Of a stretch of DNA of 64,000 bases, positions 1 through 8,476 are shown in pieces. The translations under genes were made by a program, and so were the position numbers. A model generated the notes under the pieces. It saw nothing but the letters and a program-made list of their open reading frames with translations. It did no database searches and had not been told where the DNA came from. The DNA comes from Coriobacteriaceae bacterium (lineage in GTDB: Bacteria > Actinomycetota > Coriobacteriia > Coriobacteriales > Coriobacteriaceae), in contig DAJPGB010000001.1 in assembly GCA_025992855.1 (NCBI GenBank), positions 1,116,001 to 1,180,000 of the forward strand. Direction: 5' to 3'. Position 1 is the stretch's first letter; each line of letters opens with the position of its first letter.

Positions 1-480
<480 letters not shown>

Positions 481-623
481 GAACTGCACCTCGCGGCCCG
501 CGGGACAAGCGCTCACGCGCGGTCCGGGCACGAGGATGCCCCCGAGTCACCTCCCCTATGCGCCATGCGGCCCCCAGGGCACGTAGATGAGACCCAGGAC
601 ACCGTAACGGTGGGCGCCGCCCA

Positions 624-743
624 CCGGTCAGCGGCCAGAGCATGGGGGGCACGCCCGGTCCCGTTCCGAACCCGGAAGCTAAGCCCCATCGCGCCGAGAG
701 TACTGCGGGGTCAGCCCGTGGGAGGCCAGGGCGCCGCTGACCG
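624..743 (+). rRNA. rrf: 5S ribosomal RNA
   Basis: Conserved 5S core is visible: catggggggcacgcccggtc, ttccgaacccggaagctaag, and tactgcggggtcagcccgtg. The terminal stem is shown by a perfect 15-base inverted repeat (621-635 with 733-747), so the mature ends lie within it. The exact end bases are an estimate. It lies about 140 bases after the 23S end and is followed by a terminator. Confidence 0.93.
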
Positions 744-777
744 GTGGACGGCACCGAGCCGTGCGCTTGAACTGAGA

Positions 778-808
778 AGGGGGAGGCCTCGCGGCCTCCC
801 CCTTTTTT
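778..808 (+). terminator. Rho-independent terminator of the rRNA operon
   Basis: GGGGGAGGCC/GGCCTCCCCC stem with a four-base loop followed by TTTTTT, placed 35 bases after 5S. Seen directly. Confidence 0.9.
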
Positions 809-875
809 GCGTTGTATATACGTTGTACTTTGGGACCTAGCTCCCCCGTATGTGCTCTTACTGTTTGGCTGTATT

Positions 876-906
876 TTGAGTCCATCTAGTGTATTTGAGC
901 GATAAT
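876..906 (+). promoter_or_regulatory. possible promoter for coaE operon
   Basis: TTGAGT (876-881) and GATAAT (901-906), 19 bases apart, 29 bases before the coaE start. The spacer is longer than ideal, so this is tentative. Confidence 0.3.
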
Positions 907-934
907 TACTCGCATTGGCGTTAGGGAGGGCTTG

Positions 935-1576
935 ATGTTTACCGTATTTGTCTTGGGCAATATTGCTTCGGGTAAGTCAACTGCCTGCCGCTATTTCGAA
1001 TCTCGTGGCGCTATGCTTATCGATCTGGATGAGCTTGCAAAATCGCTGTATGTGCCGGGCTCTGATATCGTCAATACACTCGCGGATGAATTCGGTTGGG
1101 ACATTTTGGATGAGGAAGGCGGCATTCGCCGCGGCATCCTCGCTTCTCGAGCTTTCGCTTCTCCTGATTCGGTCGCACGGCTCAATGACATCGTGCATCC
1201 CATTCTGATTGAACAGCTTTCGCTTAGGATTCTCGATCCGGTTTGTTGTACGGTTTCATCTCCCCGTTATCCTTTTGCGGTGGTCGAGGTTTCTGCTCCG
1301 ACTGGTTTTGAGGATGCATTTGGCTTGGCTGATGAAATTTTGGTCATCAGCGCCCCTTTGTCAGTTCGTCGCGAGCGCGCTATTCAACGTGGCATGGAGC
1401 CATCTGATTTTGATGCCCGTTCTGCTTGCCAGCCCGAAGAGTCTGCGCTGTGCAATCTCGCTACAACTGTGATTGACAATGCGGCAGACGATAACTCGCT
1501 CTTTGAACAACTGGACGCATGGCTTTCGCGCCATGGGTTCGGGGATGTAGTGGATAAGGAGGAGGCCGATGCCTAA
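935..1576 (+). CDS. coaE: dephospho-CoA kinase
   Basis: Phosphorylates the 3'-hydroxyl of dephospho-CoA with ATP, the last step of coenzyme A synthesis (cytosol). The N-terminus has a P-loop (GNIASGKST, about residues 8-16) followed by the family's DLDELAK substrate segment, and the length (213 residues) is normal. The start is ATG 935, placed 4 bases after GGAGGG; an in-frame TTG at 932 sits too close to that site. A short insert (about residues 95-115) is not typical. Its stop overlaps the next gene by 8 bases, so the two are translationally coupled. Usual neighbours in actinobacteria also include uvrB, which follows here. Confidence 0.88.
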   Translation: MFTVFVLGNIASGKSTACRYFESRGAMLIDLDELAKSLYVPGSDIVNTLADEFGWDILDEEGGIRRGILASRAFASPDSVARLNDIVHPILIEQLSLRILDPVCCTVSSPRYPFAVVEVSAPTGFEDAFGLADEILVISAPLSVRRERAIQRGMEPSDFDARSACQPEESALCNLATTVIDNAADDNSLFEQLDAWLSRHGFGDVVDKEEADA

Positions 1577-2150
1577 GACACGTTTCCTTACGTGGTATCG
1601 CCTTATACCGCTGGCTGCCGTTTTTGCCTTCGGCCTTATCTCATTCGTTTACTCATATGCTCCTGCCGCTTTCTTTAAGCCGCTGTATCCGATTGACTAC
1701 GAGGCGTATGTAAAGCAATCCAGTATTTCGCATAATCTGGATCCGTATCTGGTGTGCGCTGTCATTAAGTCTGAATCGAATTGGGATCCCGAGGCCGAGT
1801 CGAATCAGGGTGCTCAGGGATTGATGCAGCTGATGCCCGAGACTGCCCAGGATATGATCGCCAAGGGCCTTGTCGACGGTGGCGAGTATTCGGCCGACAA
1901 CCTTAACGATCCGGCTACGAATATCGAGTTTGGCTGTGCGTATCTTTCGTATCTTCTAGCGTATTTTAACGGGTCGACTGACAGTGCCATTGCCGCCTAT
2001 AACGCCGGCATGGGCAATGTCGACGGATGGGCGCAGCAGAGTACGTCGCTTCATAATGCAATCACCTTTCCCGAGACGCAGGCGTATCTGATTCGTGTCA
2101 ATAATGCCTGGGTTCGCTACAAAACCCTCTATCCCGATCGGTTCGTATAG
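1569..2150 (+). CDS. membrane-anchored lytic transglycosylase (SLT domain)
   Basis: Cleaves the MurNAc-GlcNAc bond of peptidoglycan to 1,6-anhydro ends. One N-terminal membrane segment (about residues 9-28) acts as uncleaved anchor, then an SLT/lysozyme-like domain with the hallmark ESNWDPEAES (catalytic Glu), GAQGLMQLMP and the AYNAG motif (about residue 145). 193 residues, compact for the family, with no LysM or other wall-binding module. It starts inside the end of coaE (8-base overlap, RBS aaggagg). Role in remodelling the wall is family knowledge; its specific partner is unknown. Confidence 0.88.
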   Translation: MPKTRFLTWYRLIPLAAVFAFGLISFVYSYAPAAFFKPLYPIDYEAYVKQSSISHNLDPYLVCAVIKSESNWDPEAESNQGAQGLMQLMPETAQDMIAKGLVDGGEYSADNLNDPATNIEFGCAYLSYLLAYFNGSTDSAIAAYNAGMGNVDGWAQQSTSLHNAITFPETQAYLIRVNNAWVRYKTLYPDRFV

Positions 2151-2201
2151 GACTATGCCTGCCGCCTGCGTATACTGCAGATATATGAGTTAGGAGTATC
2201 C

Positions 2202-4442
2202 ATGGCGGAATTTGAAGTAGAACGCGTTGGTGGTGAACTTAAGCGCTTTGGCGTTGAAGGCTCTGACGTGCCGTTTAAGGTCGTGTCTCCCTATGACCCT
2301 GCAGGCTCTCAGCCTAAAGCCATTGAGTCGCTTGTGCAGGGTGTGAGGGACGGAGACCGCTATCAGGTTTTGCTGGGCGTGACTGGTTCGGGCAAGACCT
2401 TCACGATGGCAAAGACTATTGAGGCCCTGGGAAAGCCGACGCTGGTCATGGCTCCGAATAAAACGCTCGCCGCTCAGCTTGCGAGCGAGCTCAAAGAGTT
2501 CTTTCCCAACAACGCTGTGGTCTACTTCGTCTCGTACTACGACTACTATCAGCCCGAGGCGTATGTGCCGCAAAGCGATACATATATCGAGAAAGACTCC
2601 TCGATTAACGAAGAGGTCGAGATGCTGCGCCATCAGGCGACCGCGTCACTGCTCTCTCGACGTGATGTGATCGTTGTCGCATCGGTCTCGTGTATCTATG
2701 GCATTGGCTCTCCTGAGGACTATGCGGGTCTAGCTCCAAACGTCGACAAGAAGGTGCCGCTCGAGCGCGATGACTTTATCCATGCGCTTATCGACATTCA
2801 ATATGATCGCAATGACTATGACCTGGCGCGTGGCACGTTCCGCGTGCGCGGCGATGTTGTCGACGTGTATCCGCCTTATGCCGAGCATCCGTTGCGGTTT
2901 GAGTTCTTTGGCGACGAGGTCGAGCTGATTGCCGAGATCGATGAGGTCACCGGTGAGATGCTTCGTGAGTACGAGGCCATCCCCGTATGGCCGGCATCAC
3001 ACTACGTGACCGAGAAGCCGAAGGTCAAGGCTGCTCTGAAATCGATCAGCGAAGAGTGCGAGAAGCGCGTGGCGGAGCTCAAGGCGACCGACAAGTTGCT
3101 CGAGGCGCAGCGTCTGCAGCAGCGCACCGATTATGATCTTGAGATGCTCGAGACGATGGGCTTTTGCAACGGCATCGAGAACTACTCGCGTCATCTGGAC
3201 GGTCGCAAGCCGGGTGAGCCGCCGTTTACCCTAATCGATTACTTTCCCAAGGATATGCTCTGCATCATCGATGAGAGCCATGTGACGGTGCCGCAGATTC
3301 GCGGCATGCACGAAGGTGACCGCTCGCGTAAGGTGACGCTGGTGGAACACGGTTTTCGCCTGCCCTCGGCGCTCGATAACCGCCCGCTTCGTTTCGATGA
3401 GTTTGAGGCAAGGATACCCCAGTTTATCTATGTTTCGGCCACGCCGGGCGACTACGAGCTGCGGGTGAGCCAAAACGATGTGGAGCAGATTATTCGTCCG
3501 ACTGGCCTGCTCGACCCCAAGATTGACGTGCGTCCAGTTCGCGGCCAGATTGACGATCTTGAGGACGAGATTCGCGAGCGCGTTGCCCGCAAGGAGCGCG
3601 TGCTGGTGACCACGTTGACCAAGCGCATGGCCGAGGACCTGACCGACCATCTGCTCGACGCGGGCATTAAGGTCAATTACATGCACTCTGATACGGCGAC
3701 AATGGACCGTGTCGAGATCCTGCGAACGCTGCGCGAGGGCAAGATCGATGTTCTCGTTGGCATCAACCTGCTTCGCGAGGGCTTGGATCTCCCCGAGGTC
3801 TCACTGGTGGCAATTCTCGATGCCGATAAGGAAGGCTTCTTGCGCAACCGCCGTTCGCTGATTCAGACGATTGGCCGTGCGGCCCGTAACGCCGATGGTG
3901 AAGTCATCATGTATGCAGACGTTGTGACCGATTCGATGAAAGAGGCCATCGAGGAGACGCAGCGCCGTCGCGAGATTCAGATGGCATATAACGAAGAACA
4001 TGGCATTGTGCCCAAGACAGTGCGCAAGGCCATCAACGACATCTCAAGTTTTATTGCCGAGGCCGAAAAAACTGTGGGCTCCAAGGGACGCTCGAAGGGC
4101 GACTCTCTTGGTCATGGCGCATTCTATACGCCCGATGAGTCGGGCGAGGGCGGCGTGCCGGAAACGGTGGCACCCGAGCAGACACTTGCGGAGCAGTTGG
4201 AAGAACTGCCGCATGACGAGCTTGTGCGGATTGTCGAAACCATGGAAGAGGATATGCGTAACGCTTCTGCCGCCATGGACTTTGAGGAGGCGGCGCGCCT
4301 GCGCGATGCCGTCGTTCAGATTCGGGCGATGCTCGAGGGTGCGTCTGAGGACGAGACGATCGAGCGCTTGCGTTTGCAGGCCCGCAAGGGTTCCACGTTC
4401 GCATCGGGCAGAAAACGCCAGGGTGCACGGTTTAAGAAATAG
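2202..4442 (+). CDS. uvrB: excinuclease ABC subunit UvrB
   Basis: DNA damage recognition and loading subunit of nucleotide excision repair, partner of UvrA and UvrC (both in this window). Walker A GVTGSGKT about residue 53, the tyrosine-rich beta-hairpin (YYDYYQPEAYVP, about 112-123), helicase motifs including DESH (about 352) and QTIGRAAR (about 553), and a C-terminal UVR domain (FEEAARLRDAV) that binds UvrC. 746 residues, slightly long from an insert near 640-680 rich in Gly, Ser and Glu. RBS taggag precedes ATG 2202. No LexA-like site was seen just upstream. Confidence 0.97.
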   Translation: MAEFEVERVGGELKRFGVEGSDVPFKVVSPYDPAGSQPKAIESLVQGVRDGDRYQVLLGVTGSGKTFTMAKTIEALGKPTLVMAPNKTLAAQLASELKEFFPNNAVVYFVSYYDYYQPEAYVPQSDTYIEKDSSINEEVEMLRHQATASLLSRRDVIVVASVSCIYGIGSPEDYAGLAPNVDKKVPLERDDFIHALIDIQYDRNDYDLARGTFRVRGDVVDVYPPYAEHPLRFEFFGDEVELIAEIDEVTGEMLREYEAIPVWPASHYVTEKPKVKAALKSISEECEKRVAELKATDKLLEAQRLQQRTDYDLEMLETMGFCNGIENYSRHLDGRKPGEPPFTLIDYFPKDMLCIIDESHVTVPQIRGMHEGDRSRKVTLVEHGFRLPSALDNRPLRFDEFEARIPQFIYVSATPGDYELRVSQNDVEQIIRPTGLLDPKIDVRPVRGQIDDLEDEIRERVARKERVLVTTLTKRMAEDLTDHLLDAGIKVNYMHSDTATMDRVEILRTLREGKIDVLVGINLLREGLDLPEVSLVAILDADKEGFLRNRRSLIQTIGRAARNADGEVIMYADVVTDSMKEAIEETQRRREIQMAYNEEHGIVPKTVRKAINDISSFIAEAEKTVGSKGRSKGDSLGHGAFYTPDESGEGGVPETVAPEQTLAEQLEELPHDELVRIVETMEEDMRNASAAMDFEEAARLRDAVVQIRAMLEGASEDETIERLRLQARKGSTFASGRKRQGARFKK

Positions 4443-4447
4443 CGAAC

Positions 4448-4479
4448 AGGCCCCGAGTTCCCTGTGGAGCTCGGGGCCT
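4448..4479. terminator. bidirectional terminator between convergent genes
   Basis: AGGCCCCGAG (4448-4457) pairs with CTCGGGGCCT (4470-4479) in the 65-base gap between uvrB and the convergent flavoprotein gene. T-tracts are short on both sides. Confidence 0.7.
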
Positions 4480-4507
4480 ATGTCTTTTGCGCGCTGGAAT
4501 TCGTGCG

Positions 4508-6148
4508 TTAGAGGTCCGCGATCAGGGCTTCGGCACAACGAATGCCGTCGGTGGCCGCGCTCATGATGCCGCCGGCATATCCAGCTCCCTCACCACAAGG
4601 GTAGAGGCCCGGGGTCGACACGGCATGGCACGTTCGGTCTCGGGTGACAGTGACCGGTGAGCTCGAACGAGTCTCCACGCCGGTAAGAACGGCATCGGGA
4701 CGGTCGTAACCTCGTAGCTTTTTTCCGAGTAGGGGAAGTCCCAGGCGGAGCGACTCGACGATATGCTGCGGCAGGGCTTCGTCAATTGCCGTCCAGGTCA
4801 CACCGAGCGGATAGGTGGGCTTTACCTTTCCGGGCGCCTTGCTGGCGCGTTCTGCGAGGAAATCTCCGACGAGTTGTGCCGGTGCGTTCCAGTTGGAACC
4901 GCCCAGGCGATAGGCGGCCGCCTCGCAGGCACGTTGGAGCTCGATGCCGGCGAGCGGGTCATCGTTGGGAAGGTCCTCAGGCGTGACGTTAACGAGCAGG
5001 GCGGCGTTTGCGTTGCGTCCGTCGCGGGCATTGAGGCTGGCGCCGTTGACGCACAGGTGGCCCTGCTCGGAAGAGGCGGCGACAACCTGCCCGCCGGGGC
5101 ACATGCAAAACGAGAACACGCTGCGGCCGTTGGGAAGATGGGCGACGAGCTTGTAGGGGGCTGCTCCGAGGGCAGGATGTCCCGCCAAGGCTCCATATTG
5201 GGCTCGGTCGATGTCGCGCTGCGGATGCTCGATGCGAACGCCCATGGCAAAGGTCTTTTGTGCGAGGGCCACGTTGTGGTCCTTAAGGAGCTCAAAAATA
5301 TCGCGAGCAGAATGCCCGCAGGCGAGGATGAGGTGCTTTGTCTCGATTGGCTCGTAAGTGGCGTCTTGGGACGATTGGACATCAATACCGGTGATGGCGC
5401 CAGACGCGTCGATGTGAATGTCGACGAGCTTTGTTCGATAACGGACGATACCTCCGAGCTGCTCGATGCGCTGGGATATAGCGGTGACAACCGTGGGAAG
5501 GATGTCGGAGCCAATGTGCGGCTTGGCATCCCACAGAATATCGCGGGGCGCACCCGCCTCGACGAAGGTTTCGAGGATAAGGCGATGGGCGGGATTTTTT
5601 GTTCCCGTATTGAGCTTGCCGTCCGAGAAGGTCCCCGCGCCGCCCAGACCAAACTGGATATTACTCTCGGGGTCGAGGATGCGCTCCTTTAGAAAGAGGT
5701 CGATCGCATGCGAGCGGCGAAATGCCGGGTCGCCGCGCTCGATGAGCAAGGGCTTAAGACCTGCTTTGGCGAGCGTTAGCGCGGCGAAAAGGCCAGCGCA
5801 TCCGGCGCCGACAACGACAGGGCGTTCTTGAGGTGCGTCGGAGACGGGGGTGGGGAATGAAGACCCATCGTCTTTTATCGCGCGTACGCGCGAGCGGTCA
5901 CGCTCGGAAACGCTGTCGACCGCTTCTCGCTCGAGGTGGGGACTGGTCAGCTCAACACGAAAGCTCAGGATAAAATGGACGTCTCGTTTTTTGCGAGCGT
6001 CGATTGACTTGCGGTGGAGCTCGATGGACTTGATCTCGGAGTCTTTGCAACGTAGGACGCGCTTGGCGACTCGCTTGCCAACAATGAGGCAGGCATTTTC
6101 ATCGCCGGCTTCATCGAGCGACGCGTTGACTTGGGTGATTTCAATCAT
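4508..6148 (-). CDS. FAD-dependent oxidoreductase of the COG2509 type
   Basis: Two-domain flavoprotein. An N-terminal region of about 95 residues rich in basic residues (KSIDARKKRDVHF) precedes a dinucleotide-binding fold (VVVGAGCAGLFAALTLAKAG) and closes with the family's GEGAGYAGGIMSAATDG, which holds FAD. Members are annotated only as uncharacterised FAD-dependent dehydrogenases; no substrate is inferred. Start chosen at 6148 because AAGGAG lies 8 bases upstream; an open frame reaches further (6271) but has no ribosome site. It follows another flavoprotein gene on the same strand, 80 bases apart, with a hairpin (6176-6200) between, so the two may be partly co-expressed. Confidence 0.85.
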   Translation of the reverse strand: MIEITQVNASLDEAGDENACLIVGKRVAKRVLRCKDSEIKSIELHRKSIDARKKRDVHFILSFRVELTSPHLEREAVDSVSERDRSRVRAIKDDGSSFPTPVSDAPQERPVVVGAGCAGLFAALTLAKAGLKPLLIERGDPAFRRSHAIDLFLKERILDPESNIQFGLGGAGTFSDGKLNTGTKNPAHRLILETFVEAGAPRDILWDAKPHIGSDILPTVVTAISQRIEQLGGIVRYRTKLVDIHIDASGAITGIDVQSSQDATYEPIETKHLILACGHSARDIFELLKDHNVALAQKTFAMGVRIEHPQRDIDRAQYGALAGHPALGAAPYKLVAHLPNGRSVFSFCMCPGGQVVAASSEQGHLCVNGASLNARDGRNANAALLVNVTPEDLPNDDPLAGIELQRACEAAAYRLGGSNWNAPAQLVGDFLAERASKAPGKVKPTYPLGVTWTAIDEALPQHIVESLRLGLPLLGKKLRGYDRPDAVLTGVETRSSSPVTVTRDRTCHAVSTPGLYPCGEGAGYAGGIMSAATDGIRCAEALIADL

Positions 6149-6228
6149 CGAGGTCTCCTTAGAGGCAAGAAAGAGGCCGTCCGGTATCCCAGACGGCCCG
6201 AATGCGTTTTTGATTATAGACTGCGCGG

Positions 6229-7500
6229 CTACAGGCTGCTTGCAGCGCGAATGCCCGAGAGCCATGCCCACGCAAGGTTAAAGCCTCCGCAATCGGCGTC
6301 GATGTCGAGCGCTTCGCCGCAGACGTAAAGCGGGGTGTCGACAACGCTGCGCGCGCGTAGACTGGGTGTTGAGATGCTCTCGACAGATACGCCACCACGC
6401 GTGACCTGCGCCGAGCGCTCCTCGGCGGTTCCCTTGACGAGCAACTTAAAGTGCTTGAGGATCGAGACCAGGTGGATGACATCGTTGGAGCCTGGATGGC
6501 ACTGCTCGAACGCTGTGCAGACGACGCGGGAGAGTTGCGGGGCGAGCATGCCGTCGAGCCAACGGGGATCGCGGGGCGAAAAGCCGCCGAGCAGCTTAAC
6601 GCGCCGGTTAAGCATATCGAGCAACTCGTCTTTAGAGAGGTCGGGGAAAACGTCGAGCAGGATCGTATCGCCGCGCTGGATACGACGGGAGAGGTTGAAG
6701 ACAGCGACGCCCGAGATACCGAAGGTTCGAAACAGGACTTCACCGTCTTCGTGCCAGAGCTCATTATGATTGCGGGCGAGCGTCAAGCGGGCGCGGACGC
6801 GCAGGCCGTCCAACGTCTTGAGTGCCGCCCGATCGCCGACGACCGTTGCCGATACGGGGCAGAGGATGGGGCGCAGCGAAGTGAGGGGGAGGCTAAACGT
6901 ATCGGCGATACCGGTGGGGTTGCCACCCGTGGCGATAATTACGGCATGTGCCTCCAGGGCCTCGTTCTTGCGAGGGACATCGGCGAGCGCTTTCCGAAGC
7001 GAGCGGAGCTCCGATTTTCGGTCGTCGTGCTTTTTTGCCTTGAGCGCCCGCGCTGGACGGTCTATTTGGAGTGTCCAGCCTTCGGAAGCTTTGTGCGCCG
7101 AGGCAACGTTGGCTCCGCAGATTAAGGTAATACCTAGGCGGTCGCAAACGTTGAGAAGCGCGTCGCGCACCGATTCTGCGCGAAGGGAGCGCGGGTATAG
7201 CCGGCCTTCCTCGGAGGTTGTCATGATGCCCAGCGAGGAGAAGAAACCCATAAGCTCTTGTTCGGGTTGGGGGCCCATAACGGATTCAACGAATGCGGGG
7301 TGATTATACCGCTGTGGATCAATCGATTCGTTGGAGAGGTTGCAGCGGCCGTTACCGGTCGCAAGGAGCTTTAGGCCGCAGGCGACATCGCGCTCAACGA
7401 TGCAGACGCTTTTGCCAGCACGTGCGGCCGTAATGGCGGCGGCGAGGCCTGAAGCCCCGCCGCCGATTACCAGGACGTCATAGAAGGCGCTCGTGTTCAC
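6229..7500 (-). CDS. HI0933/BaiN-family flavoprotein
   Basis: FAD-binding protein of the HI0933-like family (also called YhiN or aminoacetone-oxidase-like). Visible: N-terminal VIGGGASGLAAAITAARAG, the family signature GNGRCNLSN (about residue 50), and the C-terminal GGFNLAWAWLSGIRAA that closes the FAD site. The best known member is BaiN of Clostridium scindens, a bile-acid 3-dehydro-Delta reductase, and databases transfer that name widely; the remaining bai genes are not in this window, so I do not claim bile-acid activity. The GTG start at 7500 directly follows the stop of the Mrp gene (7501), so the pair is one transcript. Confidence 0.82.
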   Translation of the reverse strand: MNTSAFYDVLVIGGGASGLAAAITAARAGKSVCIVERDVACGLKLLATGNGRCNLSNESIDPQRYNHPAFVESVMGPQPEQELMGFFSSLGIMTTSEEGRLYPRSLRAESVRDALLNVCDRLGITLICGANVASAHKASEGWTLQIDRPARALKAKKHDDRKSELRSLRKALADVPRKNEALEAHAVIIATGGNPTGIADTFSLPLTSLRPILCPVSATVVGDRAALKTLDGLRVRARLTLARNHNELWHEDGEVLFRTFGISGVAVFNLSRRIQRGDTILLDVFPDLSKDELLDMLNRRVKLLGGFSPRDPRWLDGMLAPQLSRVVCTAFEQCHPGSNDVIHLVSILKHFKLLVKGTAEERSAQVTRGGVSVESISTPSLRARSVVDTPLYVCGEALDIDADCGGFNLAWAWLSGIRAASSL

Positions 7501-8331
7501 TTAGGCCTCGTCGGTCTCGTGCGGGGTAATAGCCTCGACGGCAGAGACTGCCTTGGGCAACATGCCATCGGGCAGCGCGGTCTCAACCTCGCCCTTATCG
7601 CAGGCCTCGGCGAGTGCCGGATTAATGGGAAGCGTGCCCAAGATGTCGAGGTTATAGCGCTCTGCGACCTCGGGGAGCTTGCTTTTGCCAAAGACCTCGA
7701 TCTTCTTGCCGCAGTCGGGGCACTCGATATAGCTCATGTTCTCGACGATGCCCAGAATGGGGACGTTCATCTTCTCGGCCATGTTGACCGCCTTGGCGAC
7801 GATCATCGAGACCAGGTCCTGCGGGCTCGTGACGATGACGATGCCGTCGACGGGCAGCGACTGGAAGACGGTGAGCGCGACGTCGCCTGTTCCCGGAGGC
7901 ATGTCGACCAGCAGGTAGTCGATGGGGCCCCACGAGGTCTCGCTCCAGAACTGCCTAATGGCGCCTGCGATGACCGGACCGCGCCAAAGGACGGGGTCGG
8001 TCTCGTTTTGGAGCAGAAGGTTGGAGCTCATGACCTTGACGCCGTGCTCGGAGATTTCGGGCAGCATGAGGTTGCCAAGGGCATGGACGTGGCGTCCGCT
8101 CATGCCGAACATCTTGGGGATAGAGGGACCGGTGATGTCGGCATCGAGGACGCCGACCTTGTGGCCGTGACGGGCAAGCTCGGTGGCGATGGCACCGGTG
8201 ACAAACGACTTGCCGACACCGCCCTTGCCGGAAAGCACGGCGATGACGCGTTTGACCTCGGACAGCGTGTTCTCCTCAAATTGCGACGGCGACGTTTGTC
8301 CGCCGGCGGCCTGTGCGTGCTCGCAACCCAT
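7501..8331 (-). CDS. mrp: Mrp/NBP35-family P-loop ATPase, iron-sulfur carrier
   Basis: Cytosolic ATPase thought to hold and pass Fe-S clusters to apo-proteins. Deviant Walker A SGKGGVGKS (about residue 34), MPPGTGD switch region, and a CPDCGKK pair (CxxC) that bridges the cluster in the dimer. 276 residues, normal. ATG 8331 is preceded by AAAGGAG; an upward extension to 8388 lacks a ribosome site. N-terminal stretch carries one extra Cys-His (MGCEHAQ) seen in short Mrp proteins of anaerobes. Co-transcribed with the BaiN-like flavoprotein, which it may or may not serve. Confidence 0.9.
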   Translation of the reverse strand: MGCEHAQAAGGQTSPSQFEENTLSEVKRVIAVLSGKGGVGKSFVTGAIATELARHGHKVGVLDADITGPSIPKMFGMSGRHVHALGNLMLPEISEHGVKVMSSNLLLQNETDPVLWRGPVIAGAIRQFWSETSWGPIDYLLVDMPPGTGDVALTVFQSLPVDGIVIVTSPQDLVSMIVAKAVNMAEKMNVPILGIVENMSYIECPDCGKKIEVFGKSKLPEVAERYNLDILGTLPINPALAEACDKGEVETALPDGMLPKAVSAVEAITPHETDEA

Positions 8332-8476
8332 GTATGACTCCTTTGTATATGTTGGGGCCGGAGCCCCGTGATGTGACACGAGCGTCATTGTACCCTCGTT
8401 TGCGAGCGGGAGTCATTTGCGATGCATTTGGGCCGAGCGTGCTTGCAATACGATGGGCCCAAGCGAATGGGCGGGC

